Shown: piece by piece, positions 13,876 through 15,443 of the stretch
How positions within the stretch are numbered: the stretch's first letter is position 1
How the letters are laid out: every line of letters starts with the position of its first letter
NCBI GenBank assembly: GCA_028714615.1
Contig: JAQTMA010000094.1
Span: forward strand, 1-15,443
DNA from: Anaerolineaceae bacterium
GTDB taxonomy: Bacteria > Chloroflexota > Anaerolineae > Anaerolineales > Anaerolineaceae
DNA: 15,443 nt
Direction of reading: 5' to 3'
The notes under the pieces: model-generated
The model's database searches: none
The model's input: the letters and a program-made list of their open reading frames with translations, nothing else
What the model was told of the DNA's origin: nothing
Translations under genes and position numbers: made by a program

Positions 13876-14886
13876 TCAGGCTTTCTCCTTCAGATGCGTA
13901 TAGATTTCTCCAAATGCATCCTCGGGTTGCAATAGAATACGGGTTTTCAACCGAGTTCCTTTCCCAAGGACGGATTCCAGGTTCATCTCGTCCACACAGC
14001 GAGCAATATTCACCAGACCCATACCCGCGCCAAAGCCTTGTTCACGGATTTCTTCGGTGGCGGTGGAATAACCCGGCTTCATGGCCAGTTGTGTATCCGC
14101 GATACCAGGACCGTCATCGGTAGCTTCCATGGTGATCTGGTGTGGTTCGATTTCCACACGGATAATCCCGCCGTGATCTGTGTGGATGATCAGGTTCATT
14201 TCCGCTTCGTAAACGGCGATTCCACAACGCCGGGCAATTAGTGGAGAGGCTCCCAAACGGAGCAGTGCACGTTTCATGTTGCTGGAGGACGTGCCCCCAT
14301 GAGTAAAATCACGGGGAACGATGTTGTATCTTAAAATCAAGCTCGTTCGGTCGGAGATGATGTCCTCGAACAGGTGGCTGGCCCGGTAGTGTCGGATTTC
14401 CTCTGCCTGGTACTCACGCTCCAGGGCGCGGAGTAATCCATAATTGATATCTCCCTTGGTAATAATACCGGCTAACTTGTGGGTTTCATCGACTACCAGC
14501 AGCCGGCCTACTTGGGTATGGACGAACAACTTGAGCGCTTCGACAACGGGGTCAGTGCTGCGGACTGTATACAGCGAAGTGGTCATATAGTCGCCAACTG
14601 TGGCGCTTAGGTCCATTTCGCGTAGACAACGGATCATATCCTCAATGCTGATCACCCCGACCAGCTTGCCATTCAGTACGACCGGCGCCCCCGAGATGCG
14701 CTGCTCGCGGAAGAGCTCAAGGGCATCGCTCATTTTCAATTCAGGCGAGACCTCTTGGGCGTCACGAGTCATCATCCCTTCGATTTTAAGCTCATAGGCG
14801 AGTTCTTCAACCCGGGTGATGGTATTAGCTATTTTGTCAGAAAATAGCTCATTTTTTGCTGGATTCTCATCCATCGCAGATCCCAT
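13876..14886 (-). CDS. CBS-domain pair fused to an anti-sigma-type ATPase domain (RsbW/SpoIIAB-like)
   Basis: This 336-residue protein has two CBS repeats (about residues 35-90 and 95-155). The first contains APVVLNGKLVGVISIEDMI and the second RLLVVDETHKLAGIITKGD. A GHKL ATP-binding domain follows at about 205-330, with N-box YEAEMNLIIH, G1 DDGPGIAD and G2 GFGAGMGLVNI. CBS pairs bind adenine nucleotides, so the protein may sense energy charge and transmit it through the ATPase/kinase domain. RsbW-like proteins phosphorylate STAS antagonists or bind sigma factors; neither partner is in the window. It overlaps the upstream gene by 20 bases if ATG 14886 is used. ATG 14874, after GGGA, is an equally plausible start. 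Confidence 0.87.
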   Translation of the reverse strand: MGSAMDENPAKNELFSDKIANTITRVEELAYELKIEGMMTRDAQEVSPELKMSDALELFREQRISGAPVVLNGKLVGVISIEDMIRCLREMDLSATVGDYMTTSLYTVRSTDPVVEALKLFVHTQVGRLLVVDETHKLAGIITKGDINYGLLRALEREYQAEEIRHYRASHLFEDIISDRTSLILRYNIVPRDFTHGGTSSSNMKRALLRLGASPLIARRCGIAVYEAEMNLIIHTDHGGIIRVEIEPHQITMEATDDGPGIADTQLAMKPGYSTATEEIREQGFGAGMGLVNIARCVDEMNLESVLGKGTRLKTRILLQPEDAFGEIYTHLKEKA

Positions 14887-15241
14887 CCGAGACGGGCATT
14901 TCTAGGCTAGGTATGCCAGCAGAATACAAGCGGCCGCATAGTTCAAACATGCCGAAAGGTGATGAGAGTAGAGGTATACCCTCATCCGTTGCCAATTGGA
15001 TCGTTTCGCTGGCAGGGTGCTTGCCCCGAACGAAGATGATGGCAGTCACGTCTGCCATTTGGGCAGTGCGCACGACCTGAGGATTGCATAAACCCGTGAG
15101 TAACAAAGCGTCTGGTTGGATCGAGGCGAGAACATCGCTCATCAAATCAGCGCCGCAGCAGCCCTTGATCTCGCGGGTCAAATCGAGACCGCGTGTCAGG
15201 ACTTTTCCTTCAATCAGAGAAGTGAGTTCGAGTAGATTCAT
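14867..15241 (-). CDS. DRTGG-like domain protein 1
   Basis: This 124-residue protein is one DRTGG-like domain: MNLLELTSLIEGKVLT, then GCCGADLMSDVLA, QVVRTAQMADVTAIIFVRGK and EGIPLLSSPFGMFELCGRLYSAGI. It is the first full gene of the regulatory cassette and overlaps the next gene by up to 20 bases. The Cys pair at about residues 28-29 is not found in its paralogue at 13521-13874. The ribosome site is poor (TTGAGCTATCTTT before the ATG), so its translation may depend on a short ORF that begins upstream and overlaps its start. The fold is recognisable by pattern, but no activity can be assigned. Confidence 0.8.
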   Translation of the reverse strand: MNLLELTSLIEGKVLTRGLDLTREIKGCCGADLMSDVLASIQPDALLLTGLCNPQVVRTAQMADVTAIIFVRGKHPASETIQLATDEGIPLLSSPFGMFELCGRLYSAGIPSLEMPVSDGICDG

Positions 15242-15320
15242 AAAGATAGCTCAAGCATAACAAGTTTGATAAGGTTAAAGGACCGGATGCAATCGGATAA
15301 AACTCATCTATATGTATCAT
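15210..15320 (-). CDS. Possible 36-residue leader ORF overlapping the DRTGG 1 start
   Basis: On the minus strand GAGGAAACG precedes ATG 15320, and the frame runs 36 codons to TGA at 15212..15210, past the ATG of the DRTGG gene at 15241. The peptide starts MIHIDEFYPIAS and shows no domain I recognise. It has a better ribosome site than the gene it overlaps, so it could couple or limit translation of that gene. Chance occurrence is quite possible for an ORF this short. Confidence 0.25.
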   Translation of the reverse strand: MIHIDEFYPIASGPLTLSNLLCLSYLYESTRTHFSD

Positions 15321-15345
15321 CGTTTCCTCGTAAAGATAAGTGAAG

Positions 15346-15375
15346 AGTATCACAGAGTCAGGGGTGAATTGTCAC
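15346..15375 (-). promoter_or_regulatory. Possible promoter of the regulatory cassette
   Basis: On the minus strand GTGACA (15375..15370, 5/6 to TTGACA) and GATACT (15351..15346, 4/6) are 18 bases apart, with TGT just before the -10, an extended -10 element. The start would be near 15339, about 98 bases before the DRTGG 1 ATG. The -35 lies within the inverted repeat GGTGA-N4-TCACC at 15363-15376, which could be an operator. Confidence 0.4.
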
Positions 15376-15408
15376 CAATCCATCGAATGCTGGTCGGAAT
15401 GTGAAATG

Positions 15409-15437
15409 TTGCAGATTGCAGGCGGTTATGATAGAAT
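15409..15437 (+). promoter_or_regulatory. Possible divergent promoter pointing out of the window
   Basis: The plus strand has TTGCAG (15409-15414, 3/6) and TAGAAT (15432-15437, 5/6) with a 17-base spacer; TATGAT at 15427-15432 is another -10 candidate. It would drive a divergent gene to the right, outside the window. It is a weak call from sequence alone. Confidence 0.25.
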
Positions 15438-15443
15438 TCCGGT

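Noticed and set aside
1..15443. tRNA, rRNA, CRISPR, insertion sequence or attachment site
   Set aside because: No cloverleaf with a CCA end, no repeat-spacer pattern, no transposase motif and no flanking terminal repeats were seen on either strand.

Overview
All genes in this window lie on the minus strand. Read in transcription order (right to left), they form one hydrogenase locus: a regulatory cassette, an NAD(P)-linked diaphorase, a group 3-type [NiFe] hydrogenase, and its maturation genes. The organism is an anaerobic (or facultatively anaerobic) bacterium. The arrangement and protein style look most like Chloroflexota (Anaerolineae-like) to me, but the window has no rRNA or other taxonomic marker, so this is a weak inference; Firmicutes-type anaerobes carry related cassettes. 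No plus-strand gene, tRNA, rRNA, CRISPR array or insertion sequence was found.

Region 1 (15443 to 12760) has a possible promoter and a short possible leader ORF. They are followed by a DRTGG-like protein, a protein with two CBS domains and an anti-sigma-type ATPase domain, a second DRTGG-like protein, and a PHP-domain phosphoesterase with a complete set of metal ligands. These four genes are tightly packed and probably form one transcript. This set is known as a companion of trimeric [FeFe] hydrogenases (Hyd/Hnd type).

Region 2 (12759 to 2990) opens with a sigma-70-like promoter. A near-consensus operator for the NADH/NAD+ sensor Rex (TTGTG-N8-CACAA) starts two bases after its -10 box. Nine genes follow: NuoE-like (HndA), a small histidine-kinase-type ATPase, HndB-like, a NuoF-like protein with a C-terminal 2[4Fe-4S] ferredoxin (HndC/HydB), a second NuoE, a second NuoF, a NuoG-like Fe-S protein much longer than HoxU, HoxY and HoxH. 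A clear intrinsic terminator follows hoxH. In Hnd/Hyd operons an [FeFe] catalytic subunit would follow HndC. Here a second NuoEFG set and an [NiFe] HoxYH pair stand in its place. The predicted product is a cytoplasmic enzyme linking H2 to NAD(P)H, possibly also to ferredoxin by electron bifurcation.

Region 3 (2940 to 1720) holds the maturation endopeptidase for HoxH and a stand-alone cyclic-nucleotide-binding-fold protein with a degenerate ligand site, closed by a second strong terminator. Region 4 (1675 to 1) holds hypA, hypB and the start of hypF, which runs off the left edge. hypA has a perfect TATAAT seven bases before its ATG and no Shine-Dalgarno, so its transcript may be leaderless.

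The genes cover structure (HoxYH plus electron-transfer subunits), active-site assembly (HypA, HypB, HypF, protease) and a poorly understood signalling layer (two DRTGG, CBS-ATPase, PHP, second ATPase, cNMP-fold protein). The most interesting points are the [FeFe]-style cassette attached to an [NiFe] enzyme, the duplicated NuoEF modules with different cofactor content, and the Rex-like operator.
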